DNA of 64,000 bases from Sphagnum compactum (lineage: Eukaryota; Bryophyta; Sphagnopsida; Sphagnales): NCBI GenBank assembly GCA_965153455.1, contig OZ234503.1:11661118-11725117 (forward strand), written 5' to 3'. Shown here piece by piece: positions 22,001 through 34,017 of this stretch. The first letter of the stretch is position 1; each line of letters opens with the position of its first letter. A program made the translations under genes and the position numbers. The notes under the pieces are model-generated. The model did no database searches. It was not told where the DNA came from and worked only from the letters and a program-made list of their open reading frames with translations.

Positions 22001-23880
22001 AAACCATCATAATTATCACATGCTAAGCTACTACCATAGAAATAATTTCACTATCATGAAAGTATCATAGTAGAAAATTTAGATCATAATTTTTAAAAAA
22101 ATTAAAATTGATTTAAATGATTTAAATTATAATTTTTTACATCCGGTATCTTGAAGGCAAAAATGAGCAATGAAAAAAAAGGAAGGTGCAAAATAGATAA
22201 TTTACAAGAATTTATGACAAGCTTTGAAAAAACTCAAGTTAATTTATTAGCATCCCATTAATGACAAGAATCAATACCTATCAATATAATATCAAATTTT
22301 AAAAGTTGGGTTGGCACCATACCAACAAATAATGTATTAAAAATGGTGCCAATTGTACCATTAAATTTAGAAGAAGGCTTGTTTTTTTTTCTAAAATTTA
22401 ATTAAATTTTTTTTTAAGGGTTCATCTTTTGGGCTATCTAAATCATGAGTAACACAAGAGGTTTGGATATGCAAGAGTAATGATACAAATGAGTTACACA
22501 CGGTACATAATACATACCATCATGATTTTAACGTGACTTTGCCTATTGTGAGTTTTTCATCACTCCGAACACTTGTGATGAGAATCTTGGGAGGTCGCTA
22601 TTTTTGAGACTAGGTTCACAATGGTTATTAGGGTTACACAAAGAGACCGAAGAAGAGCGGGAAGCACAATCATATTTGCATATAGGCCCATCAACAAAGG
22701 TTGGAAATGGGCTTACAAATGAATTGTGAAGTTGTTGTATGTGCATAGTTGGTAGGTTTGTGAATCTAAGACATTTGGATTATTGTCTTTGCATTTTAAA
22801 TCGAGAAATTTTCATACATTTGTTTTGCTTAGATGTCAATATTTATCTCAATTCTAGTGTTCCAAGGTGTAGGAGAGATGTTTGACAATTCAACATGTAT
22901 ATTATGTTTTGGGTGTCCACCTCTTTTCTTTTCGGGACATTGCAACAAGTTTTGTTGAACAACCAATTTATATGGAACTAGTTATAAACCATTAACTTCA
23001 AAGTGGGAGAAAGCATTTGTTAATGTGAATAACACTTTTTTTTTAAAATGATACATTTGAAACAATTTTATATCAATTGCTATGTGTTTGGATAAAAATG
23101 TGTAATGTTGTTTTGCAAACATATATATCCCTATAAATTTTTACACATCCCAAAATCAAAAAAATTCAAAAAGGACACATCCTATAGACTTGGATACTTT
23201 TTTTTAGCACACAACCCAAAACCAATGTAGTGCTTGTGTAAAATGAACATGGGAGTTGCACTATGTGTAGTTATGGTAAAGCTTGAGGCCATGCACTTTA
23301 TTGAGCATAAAAAGTTGTATCAATTTTTATTGGTGCAAATTTTTTTTCTCTTGATACCCAATAAATTCTTGCAGGGTATATCACAAAGGATTTATTAAAA
23401 AAATGTGAGCATTTTGAAAAATGGAAAAGCATTACAACTTTTGAAATGTCAACCTTTTAGAGGGGAAAATTTTTTTGAGCTATAAGGTGCCATCCAAAAC
23501 AACACTATGAAAATCGACACATGTTTTTTACATTCGTAGTTTAGTTTCCTTAGATTAAGGATCATGTATGTGTGTTTCGAGTTCCTAGGATTGTTCGTTA
23601 GCTTGGTGTTGACATGTATGCAAAATGTGGGAGCATTGCGCTATATGCTCGGAGAGGGTTTACTAGGGTTTAGGGTTGAAGATATCATATCACTTTGAAG
23701 ATAATGGTATTTGTTGTTCTTGCATGGACTACATTGAGTGATGCCGAATAGTCTTTCTTGTCAAGTTTCATTTTGTTTTACAGTAGTAAGCATTTCTAGT
23801 GAGTGCTAATGGAAGAAATTGAGGATATGATGAGTACATTATTGGCAGTAATGTGTGACCTCTCACTGAGTGTGGTCTGA
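19032..23880. other. uL1 3' UTR then AT-rich intergenic DNA
   Basis: The first kilobase looks like 3' UTR and low-constraint DNA with open frames up to 191 codons (19479-20054) that have no recognisable content. A palindromic stretch, CTTTCGAAAGCTTTCGAAAG, lies near 20338-20357. From about 20.5 kb the DNA becomes AT-rich, with poly-A and poly-T runs and no gene that I can support. Confidence 0.5.
19594..19672 (+). repeat. Two-copy 43-bp direct repeat
   Basis: GCATCAACAA, a TTC(A) step, then GACTGTTTCTATGCT recurs from 19594 and again from 19637. The copies differ at a few positions, so this is a recent or moderately old tandem duplication in the region after the uL1 gene. It has no coding meaning that I can see. 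Confidence 0.6.
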
Positions 23881-24248
23881 GAGCATCCCCAGTGGTGCTC
23901 AGTACGTGATCTTGCACAGTAAAAATTGGATGAAGAAAAATCAAAACATGCTGGTTTGGCTCAGGTAAAATGGTTTTGGCTCACCACAATTGCACAAGTT
24001 TGCTGTGGCTGGTAAATGGCGTTGTGCACCTGCTGAAAAGAGTGTAATGAGTATGATCTCACTGCTGCTCAGTGTCTCTGATTGATCTATCATAATGATT
24101 GGTCCAGGTGGTTTTACTTCTCCCCCACCTATTTGCTGTACCGGGTTCAGTTTTATGGATGGGGTTGCAAAACAGTAAATAACTAAAACTTGGATGTGAA
24201 AAATATTTTTGCAGGGTCACATATTGAGCACTGCTGCTGGAGATGCTC
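23881..24248. mobile_element. MITE, Tourist/PIF-Harbinger-like
   Basis: The left end reads GAGCATCCCCAGTGGTGCTC and the right end, inverted, reads GAGCATCTCCAGCAGCAGTG, giving a terminal inverted repeat of about 14 bp with extended similarity. Flanking three-base sites are TGA (23878-23880) and TTA (24249-24251), which would be a TTA target duplication with one mutated base. Length is 368 bp with no coding frame, and interior segments such as CAGTAAA repeat near both ends. GAGCATC-type ends with a TTA target are known for plant MITEs mobilised by PIF/Harbinger transposases. It is a passenger element lying about 2.4 kb before the MORC gene. Confidence 0.7.
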
Positions 24249-25834
24249 TTATGAGTGATTTCTTGTGTGGGTGTAAGGGGTCTGCATTGGGTGGGTATTA
24301 GACACCACTAGTTTTTCAAAGAAATTCCCAGTTGTGCCAATTCCCAGTTTTTCAAAGAAAAAAACACACATTTCTCTTCTCTCTCGGCCAAAAGATCAAA
24401 CCAATAAAAAACTGATAAGAAAAGCTAAGATCTCCCCCCCCCCCACCCCCAAAGCCTATTTATCATCAACAAGATCAAAACCAACAACATGAAACAAGTT
24501 TCTTACAACAACAAGAATAAACAACAAACAAACAAACAAACACAAGTCATGTGCCAAAAGCATGTCTCTTACTAGTATGATGAGCACAGAGAGTAAAGTC
24601 TTCGGAGTAAAGCCAAAGAATGATGTGTAAAAGCCAAACAAACTCCTATTTCTTGTTAAGAGCTCGTTGTAATTTGCATGTTGTTTTGCAATGTAACATG
24701 TATGGTGTAAAGTTCACTTCACTATGGCAACTCTTTAAAAGAATTCAAGGCACCCATTTTTTGAACAATCCCATTGATCACAATTTTTTTTTTCTTTTGC
24801 ACCAAGGACAAGCCTATGATGTTATTACGACACTAAGTGCCAAGGCTATTTGGGTATACATAAAGAATACATTTTGGAACACCAAACTCAAAAAAAATAA
24901 AAAATACGACTCAAGGGAGATGTTCTTGAAGTTCCCCCCCAAAAAAAGAACTCGGAGTTCTTAGTAACAAGCAAGAGTTCTTAGTAACAAACACCTTGCA
25001 AAGCATTCAACAAAATACTGGACCAATTGAAAACTACCCATTGTTTCATAGTCTCTCCTTTTTTGGGGAAAGCCTATAAACAAACAAATCCCATCCCATT
25101 TACCATAGTCATTTATTTGTGTTTTAAAAAAACTCTAATAATAGAACCTAATTTTTAACACTATTTTTTTAAGATGAGCAAGGTTGTAAGGAAGGAAGAA
25201 CACCAAACCAAAATATTTAATTCCAAGTCAAAAACTAACTAAAGGTTGTGGAAATTATTGTTTGCTAATCCAACTTTGCTCCATTTGATTAGTAACACTA
25301 ATTCAAAGGATTAGCACACTTTGAATTCATTTCCATGAGACAAACACACACAAACAACAAACAACTAGTTACAACAAGTCCTCTTTGTAGTAGCAACCCA
25401 CATGGAAGATTTGCATTGAACATAAATGATATCATTTTTGGAGTTTTAGGGTAAAAAGAGAGAAAGAAAGAAGATGATCACAAACCAAAAAAAAAAAAAG
25501 AGAAGGAAGGAAAGAAAAGAAGAAAGAGAAGAAAAGAGAGGAAGGAGAGAGAGCGGGGTTTGGTATGTGTTTTTGTGTCTCTCAAGCAAATATATATATA
25601 TATTTAGCAAGAATGTTGTTGCTCTTTTTCTCTTGAAGAAATTTTAGTTGTTGGGTGTTTTTATTGTGATTTCACAGTTTTGTTGTTGGTTGCATCATCA
25701 TCATCATCATCATCATCATGTTTTTTGTAACCCAACATTTGGTTTCATGTTTGTTTCATGTTTGTTGTTGTTGATGTTGGGGTGTTGGGATTGGTGATGA
25801 TTTCATGCTTGTGAAGAAGAAGCTTGTTTGCATT
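24249..25834. other. Intergenic DNA and distal MORC promoter
   Basis: Mixed low-complexity DNA: a C-rich run near 24432-24450, a GA-rich polypurine tract at 25455-25560, an ATATATATATAT stretch near 25590-25602 (possible TATA-type element), and a (CAT)n microsatellite at about 25692-25719. No gene is recognisable. The long purine tract and the following repeats suggest the MORC promoter and leader start near 25.5 kb, but the transcription start is not visible. Confidence 0.4.
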
Positions 25835-26030
25835 GTGAAGATTGTGGTTTAGTTTTGTTGCAGTGCTGGTGTGAAGATTGTGGGTTGCTTTTGTTGCAAT
25901 GCTGTTGTGAAGATTTTGTGGGTTGCTTTGGTTGCAAATGCTGTTTTGAAGATTGTGGGTTGCTCTTGTTGCAATGCTTTTGTTTTCAAGATTGTGGGTT
26001 GCTTTTGTTGCAATGCTGTTTTGCAGATTA
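25835..26030 (+). repeat. 36-bp minisatellite in the MORC leader region
   Basis: About five copies of a unit built on GAAGATTGTGGGTTGC, then TTTTGTTGCAATGCTGTT, run head to tail from about 25837 to 26025, differing by single bases and small indels. On both strands the repeat creates apparent open frames (translations rich in C-C-N-A-V-V-K-I-V-G or N-L-H-N-S-I-A-T-K), which are a by-product of the repeat and not a gene. Confidence 0.85.
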
Positions 26031-26703
26031 TGTGTGGGTCCACCAGACTCCAGATGATTGTAATTTATTTGCAGTAAGGAAAAGAGAGAAAGAAACAGGA
26101 ACAACAAGAGAAAGAAACCAACAGGGTACACTCATAGACAGCCAGGGTGAGTAGTGATGGTGTGTTTCTTCTTAACTTTTGTTTGGTGTTTTTAATTCTC
26201 TTGTTTTGTCTGCTACTGACGCCATGATGGTCACAAATTTCTGTCTGGCCGATTTCCTATTTCTTGTTGCAATGGGTGATTTACATTTCTTTGTCTGGAA
26301 GCTCGAAGTCAGAGACTGTTGTACCATGTCTAGAGCAATGGGTGGGGATGTCTTGGTTCATCCCTCCATGTAGAGCAGCATTCTTTTCCCAATTGTAGAG
26401 ATGGGTTTTCCTCAATGGCATTAGAACTGTGATGATGTGGTAGACCCACATTCTTCATCTCCTGGATGCATACCACTTCATCACTGAAGAGAGAGAGAAA
26501 GATTTTTTTTGTAGAGCAGGAATTCTTGGACCCATTGCACATTTTTTGTGTTGCTGTTGCAGTGGACTGATTGTCGGGTGCTCTGTTCTTGGTATAAGAA
26601 TTCAAGTCTGAGGAGGAGAGCAGCAAGCAAGCAAAAGCAATCTCAATGTCAGAGGGTTTACGGTTTCTGGTTTCAGCAGCGGAGTGAGTGAGTGAGTGCA
26701 ACA

Positions 26704-29700
26704 ATGTCTGCAGCTGCAATGGGGTTTGTGAAGCAGGAGGATGAAGAAGAGGCTGGTTGTGGTGGGATCTACATGGAGCTAAGCTCCAGCAGCACCGACA
26801 GTGGTGATACACAACAACAACAACAACACCCACAAAGACTACTGGATTCAGGAAAGAGATTTGGCAGTCCTGTGACAACGACAAGCCGTTGTTGGGAAGG
26901 GCTTGTTTCCGAGAAGCGTCAGAAAGTGGAACCTGTCAAGGATGATGTTCACGGTGGTGGATTTGGTGCTTGGAGGAGGATGGAAGATACCATGTCAGAG
27001 GATGACGAGCAGCAACAGCAGCAGTTGGAGTTGGCCACCAGACGAGCAAGAGCTCCTGCTGCAGTTGTTGTAACCCCTCAAATTGTTGTCACACCACCCA
27101 CATTTCATCCAGCTTTGAGTGATGCAGCTCACTCCCGTCCTGGATGTAAGCAGTTTTGGAAAGCTGGAGACTATGAAGCTCAGCAGCCTATGCCTGTTGT
27201 CAGGCATCAAGCAGGTCAGTAGTGAAGAAGAAGACTCTTTCCTTCCTTACCCCCATCATGTTGTTGATGCATTTCTTTCCTGTCTTCTTGAAGCTGGCTT
27301 CCATCTTTCTTCTTTGTCTGAGGAAGCTGATCATGATTTGGATCAAGCAAATTCTGATCAAACTCAGTTGGGTTTTTCAAACTCAATCATTTGCAGGAGG
27401 AATCGATCATGTGCGTGTTCATCCAAAATTTCTGCATTCAAATGCAACCAGTCATAGATGGGCATTAGGAGGTATGTTTTTTGTTTTTGATTGCAATTCC
27501 CTATTGCTAAATTTATAAAAAAATCAGGAGCTTAAACCTGGAGCCCAGCAATTGGAACTCCGGGTTTGAAAGACCCTCCAACTTGAGTTGATAGTTGTGC
27601 ATCATAAGAGAAGAAGAAAGTAGAAGAAGAGGAGAAGCCATCTCTCGCCTTCATACAATTGAAACATCTGTTGTGGTATTGCTTTTTGTGTTGCCGGTTC
27701 CAGCCGGTTGTATTTATGACAGGTGACATTGTTGTTGGAGTTGGGGATCTTTGGTGGCAGAGTTGGGGATTGTGGTTATGGCAAATTTTTAGGGTATCTT
27801 ACTTACTTCAGACGTGGTTCTTTCTTCCTGGGTTGCAGCTGTTGCTGAGCTTCTGGACAATGCATTGGATGAGGTGATGACTGAAATTGTTACAACCCTT
27901 TGCTACTTGTAGTCATCCATTGTTTTGCAGAATTGATAAATCAATTCAGTTTTTCATAAATAAATTTTGTCTATGGTTTGCGTTGAGTGTCTGGAGGGAG
28001 CACTCAAGTTTTGGGATGCTTATGATTGATCAGATCGTTCTAGATTGTTGTCCACTGGACCCATTGTATGAGGATGTGCCACTCACTCACTGACCCACTT
28101 ACTCACATGTTTGGTTATGGGTGTTTTGCAAGAAAGGTTTGGCTGGAAGAAGAAAACTTTCTAAGAGGGGGGATTTGTGATGTCTGCAGGTTACAAATGG
28201 TGCCACTTATGTGAGTGTGAATATGATAAGGGATCCACAATCGGGTGCACCCATGCTCGTTATTGAAGGTAAGGTTGGTATGACGATGATGAAGCCAGTG
28301 TCGGAATTGGGAACCATAGGTCCTTTGTAGCATTGTTCATTTATGTGTGGAGCTTGTGCCAATTGGTATTAGGATTTGGGTTGTTGATAAATTGCTCATC
28401 AGTTGAAGAAACTCCATTCTTATTGCATTCCTTTTTTTTTTCCTTTCTTTTCTTCTTTCTTCCTTTGCAGATGATGGTGGTGGAATGGACCCGGATTGTA
28501 TGCGCCAATGCATGTCATTGGGCTTTTCGGCAAAGAGCAAAAGTGCTAACACCATTGGTCAATGTGAGTGGAATGGAAATTCCATGGACCTGCTGATGAA
28601 TGAGTATGCAGATTTTTCCAGCATCATTGTAGTAGTGCCTGTGGTTTGTAAATTGCAGAAATATAATGTTGTTAACTGTCACTCCCAGCTGCCAACATTA
28701 CAGTTCTTACTCATGTAATGTGAAGATGGAAATGGATTCAAGACAAGTACAATGCGCTTGGGGGCGGATGTGGTGGTGTTTTCACGTTCGCTTGCAAACA
28801 ATGTTCACAGGTATCAAAACTAAAAACATTGGCCTATAATAATAATAATAATAATAAATATTTTCCCCCACACGTTTGACTTGCAAGAGAATGTTATCTT
28901 CAAATCCAGGAAGATGGGCTATTACAACATATGGTTCAGACTCCAGAGCTGCTGACCAAGAGCATTCTCCATATTGGGACCAAGCCAAAAGAAGCTTAAG
29001 TCTAAGGATATCCTTGTAGGGCATATCATCTCAAATATTGTGCTATATTGTCATCGGTTTGATGATGTGGGCTGGTTTCTGCAGAGGCGATGAATGTAGA
29101 GAGAGAGCTCTAAATGCTGAATGATTTTTGTAAGAGGCTGTGACTTGAGAGAATGGCTTTGTTCCTTACTGCAGGGCTACTCAGAGCATTGGGATGCTGT
29201 CTTTCTCTTTTTTACGTCAAACTGGACATGATGACATAGTTGTTCCAATGGTATGTATGTCTTCAGCATTCCAAATCCATACCTGTTTGGGTGCTTGAAT
29301 CCAAGTGAACATCAGATTGTTAGGAACATGTTGAAAATATAGTAGAGGAGCTGATATCATAGTCATGTAGAGAGCACAGTGAAGCACTTGACAATTGCTA
29401 AGATCTATGTCTTGATGATGTGTTGGAATTTTTTTCCTCCAACTGCCAGTGAAGAACCCGACTTTGCAAACATGCAAATTTTGTATCACTGCAAAGATTG
29501 TAGTTTGGAAATTAATTCTTCTGAGTTTGTGCAAAGGGGAAAGAATTCATTGGTATGAATTACACAAAAACAGATGCTCAGGTCCTTGCAGACCCTCCCT
29601 GCTTTTTACAACTTCTATGGTGCAGGTAGATTATGAGATAGGAGAAGAGGAGGTGTGGAAGCTGTTCAGGACCAGTGCTACCGACTGGACGTATAACCTG

Positions 29701-32700
29701 AACACCATCCTGCATTGGTCTCCCTACTCATCTGAAGAGGATCTGTTTGACCAGGTCTGTGTTCTTCCTCTTTCCTCCTTGCTCTGTCTCCAATTCAGCA
29801 AAATCTCCAGTGTTCAATCTGGGAGCATGATGGGTATATTATGCTGTTGGGTTTATTGCAGTGATGGGTATATCATAATGTTGTTGCAATCTAATCACTC
29901 CCACCTTGCATGCCAGGACTTTGAATCTGTACCCATTATGTCTGTGAACATGTGCAGTTTGCAGGGATGAAGCAGCATGGGACTAGAATTGTACTGTACA
30001 ACCTATGGGAAGATGATCAGGGTCAGCTTGAGCTTGACTTTGATGCTGATCCTTATGTATGTGAGCTTGTCATTGACCAATTTATTGTCTTCAATGGTTT
30101 TCACTGACCGAATGTTTCAACATTGAGTCTTTGTCATATACTCATTCCATGGCTGCTCTTTCTCCTGAGAAACACTTGAGCTTCAAGACCCAAAAAAAAA
30201 GAGAAGCCAAGCCTTCAAGAGGTTTGTCCTAACTACTCTCATGTTCACTGAACAACAGGACATTCAAATTAGAGGAGCAAATCGTGATGAGAAAAAGATC
30301 ATGATGGCCCTGCGTTACCCCAACTCCACACACTATCTCACATATCGCCATTCCTTACGGGTCTGCTGCTGCTTTGTGGTTCCTTGTCACCTACTACTAC
30401 TACTACTACTACTACTACGACTACTTTCTTTCTCTTTGATGACCTTGTGTGTAGAGGGTCATCTCTGCTGTTGTTTGTTGTTTCATCATCTGATCACTGT
30501 TGATAGATGCGCTAACTTGTGGTGCTGCCTGCTGCAGAGCTATGTCGCTATTTTGTATTTGCGGCTTCCTCCTGGCTTCAAAATCATTCTTAGGGGACGT
30601 GAAGTTCAGCATCATAGCCTGGTTGACGATCTTATGTATCCACAGGAACTCACATACAGACCACAGGGTGGTGTTGCGCATGTTTCTAAAGAAAGTGATG
30701 TACGAATGAAAATGCTTTCCTCTTCACAACTTGCAGAGAATTTCAGAAATAGCAAAAGAAGACTGTCTCTCTGGGTTGACCATGAACTGAAACCTACAAT
30801 GGGTAACAATTGGCCAGGGCCAATGCCTGCCTTACAGTTTGGGTGCTGAGCATAACTGTACATTGCTCTATGTTAGGGTTTAGGGTGTCAATGAGATGGG
30901 TCAAGGAGGTGTTGATGGTGAATTGGTGGTGTATGCAGATGATGGCAGTAGTAACTATTGGTTTTGTGAAGGATGCCAAGGACCATGTAAACTTACAGGG
31001 ATTTAATGTGTACCACAAGAACCGCCTGATCAAGGTACTCACTTCTGATGGTACACTGCTCCCAGTTTGAATTCCCTGAACCTTGAAGAACCCATCTGCA
31101 AGTCGTCTCCATACTAGTCAGTCTATGTGAAACTTGGTTTGATGGAAATCCGTCGACAGGCTTGTTTGTGCAAGAGGATTAGGCTCTGATGTATTAACCA
31201 GTGTTAATTGTCTCATGGGTTTCTGCAGCCATTTTGGAAGATCTGGAATTGTACTGGCAGTGATGGGCGAGGCGTTATTGGTGAGCTTTCCCTTCTTGCT
31301 TTCGTATGCAGACTGGACAATCAACTGTGGGGCCTCCTATTCATAACAGATGAATTCCAGTTGCATGGTCTTCTGCATAATAGTGTTATGGCAACTACAA
31401 TGGGGCTCATTAATTCATTCATGTTTTGTTGATCGACTTTTTTGTCGTTGTGGGTTGTAGGAGTGTTGGAGGCCAACTTTGTGCAACCTGCTCATGACAA
31501 GCAAGGATTTGAGCGCACAACTGTGCTGGCACGTCTAGAGTCCCGCTTGCTGCAGATGCAAAAGCAGTACTGGTTTGTTCCATTTCAAAAACCCTTGTTT
31601 GTAAACCCTAAACCCTTTAACCTTCTCATGTGAGATGAAGTGAAATTGATGATGCCACTACAGGTGGATGTAAAGGTTTGATGCTTGAATGATTGGTGAA
31701 TCAATGGAATTAGAATCTTGTATCATCCATTGTGGGAGACAAATTTGTTGACTTTGATTCTTGGCAGGGCAAACAATTGTCAGAAGGTGGGCTATGTAAG
31801 CAAGAAGGGTAGAAAGAAGAGTATACCAGTTTCACCGACAGGTGGAGGTAAAAGAGTCATCTAGTTCCTCGCCCTCTATATAGCCATGGACAGAGGAAAG
31901 ATTTTTTTGCTATTGAATCTAATTTAAGTCCCTTAATCCCTGTTTTTTTCCTGAAGATGCAGCATTCCAGTAACCTGAATTTCATAAAGTGGGTTGTTAC
32001 AACACAGAGGTGGTTGTGCATAGGCGACAAGCTCCATCGATCTCACCACCAGTTTCAGAGCCTCCAGAAGAATCCACCAGAATAGTGGGAGATGCTAGAA
32101 TTGCCGGCATAAGAGTGGCATCAGATAGGGGGGTTCTTCTCACGTATGGCGATCATTCGTTAGTGAAATCTCATCGTCAGGATGTTGAACCCACCGCTGC
32201 AATTTCCAGAAGTGGGTCCCTTAGCAATGGAACTTCTGGAGTTTCAAAGGTATGTATGTGTCCACCACATGCTCCATCAACTCAATGTTTTTTAAAAACT
32301 CCTTTCATACAATGGATAGGAGACTGCATGTGGCAGATTTGAGAGGATCTAGTAATTCTTTGATGTGGAGTTGCACTACGATTTTCATGACAAGTAGAAT
32401 CTTCCTTGATACATAATTTTTGAGAGGTGAAAATTGGGATTTGGGTGGCAGGGCAATGAGCCTGGTCCTAAGGAGATTGTTCCTGGTCGTAAGTCCTTGG
32501 AAGATCTAGGTCGAATGGTATGTCCACAAAATACACACATCCTTTCCAAAACTCTTTGCATTAGTATGTACCTCATTCCAGATTTTGTGACTTTGGACAA
32601 TAGCCCATGTGCTTCCATGATCGACATGTTTGTATGGGATGCTGTTTTGCAGTAACAGTAGTGTTGCTGTTGTTATCCTCGTGAAAGGTTTTGTTAGTGG

Positions 32701-34017
32701 TCAGGATTGTCCAATGTTTTGTTCTCTCTAATAATAGAATCCAGGGTGTTGATCTATTGGAAGTGCAGTTTGTGAGGAGGGCAGCAGCAGCAGACTCAGC
32801 GCATGTGGGACAAGTGCAGCAGGTGGTCACTCCCAATGACCACTGTAGACCATCTGTTGAGATAGAAATTCTCAAGCAGCTCAAGGAAGAAAATTATCAA
32901 CTTCGAGAAAGGTGCATATTTTGTATGTTTGTATCCTGGTTGTTTCTTCCCAGTTTTTCAGTTTTTGGGTTTCAATTCTGTTTCTAGGGCAATGTGGTAC
33001 TTCCATTCCCTGAACTCTTTTGGCATCAAAACCCAAAACTTGCTATGTGAGATTTGATTTTTCTTGCTCATTTCTAAGTCAACTCATTTTCATGTGGGCA
33101 ACCGAAATTCCAGTACTGAATGTGGGATGACTTTGTACAGCCAGTCTCTATTCTCGTTGTTCCTGATACAGTGTAAAATATTCTTACTTCAGATGTCGCA
33201 GACTAGAGGAGGCCACTGATCAAAGTTTGATGTTTGAAGTCGACCGAAACCGTAAACTAGAAGCCCAGGTATTTAAAGTCATGCCTCTTCCTGCTCATCC
33301 AGAGAGGGGATAGAAAAAATTCGCTCAAAAGGAGTCAGTCATCCATAATCTTCTGCCTTTTCCAACTAATTACTTCTCTGTGCTTTTTTATATAGCATGA
33401 GTGAAGGTTATCAGGAAATGGGTCTTTGCCCTTGGGAGTCAGGAAATTCCTAATCATCTAGTTTCAGACAGTAGAGTAATTTTTTACTCCCAATGGAAAA
33501 AAATTGCATGCACACTATGGCAGCTACTGGACATGGAGCAGCAAGAGGCTGTAGATAGGCGCTGTCTAGAGAAGTGCATACGGGAACGGGACAGTCTGAA
33601 AGCTGCACTGGAAGAGGAACGTCAGCTTCGCGAAAGTGATGATGAGGAAATGCGCAGAAAATTGAAGGTAGTACGCACACTAAAAACTAAAACCAGGGGT
33701 TTTTGTTGCTTTGAGATCCTACCATATTCAAACTGCTCAAGGGATGGATGACAGGTTAGAGGCTCTTGGGTCACTCCTGTTAAAGAATTCCTCAAACTCT
33801 AAGACACTTGGTTTAACTTTTTGTACAAGGTGGTTGTACCCAATTTGCTCAAATGTTCCATCCTCTGATTTAGCTGTCCTCAGGAAGCTTTTCGATTTTC
33901 AACATGAGCTACCGATTCATCATTTTTTTTCCATTCTTTCAGGTTGCGCTTTTGCGTGTGCGGGAGCTTGAAGCTGAAAACAATCGTTTGCGGTTAGCAA
34001 TGAGTTGTTCAATTTGA
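26704..34017 (+). CDS. MORC-family GHKL ATPase (MORC4/MORC7 type)
   Basis: Twenty-one exons: 26704-27214, 27397-27471, 27839-27873, 28190-28268, 28471-28563, 28726-28810, 29175-29250, 29626-29754, 29958-30056, 30259-30360, 30538-30699, 30939-31034, 31229-31280, 31461-31572, 31768-31847, 32008-32249, 32452-32517, 32745-32911, 33193-33268, 33524-33667, 33943-34017. All joins keep frame: 851 residues. An acidic, glutamine-rich N-terminus (1-170) is followed by the ATPase: AELLDNALDE (Asn203 for Mg-ATP), DDGGGM at 234-239, QYGNGFKT at 264-271, then the S5-like transducer (RYPNSTHYLTYRHSLRSY, GFNVYHKNRLIKPFW, VLEANFVQPAHDKQGFERTT). A coiled coil covers about 738-847. Plant MORCs dimerise, compact chromatin and silence transposons with RNA-directed DNA methylation; MORC4/7 homologues also affect disease resistance. 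Known motifs are all intact. Exons 11-12 (donor GTACGA after 30699) and the acceptor of exon 18 are my least certain borders. Confidence 0.95.
30392..30420 (+). repeat. (CTA)n microsatellite in MORC intron 10
   Basis: About nine CTA triplets lie in the intron between exons 10 and 11 of the MORC gene, with one CGA interruption. It is a simple repeat likely to vary in length between individuals. Confidence 0.9.

Noticed and set aside
25745-26131. 128-codon minus-strand ORF with NLHNSIATKATHNL-type repeats
   Set aside because: It is the 36-bp DNA minisatellite read in an open frame.
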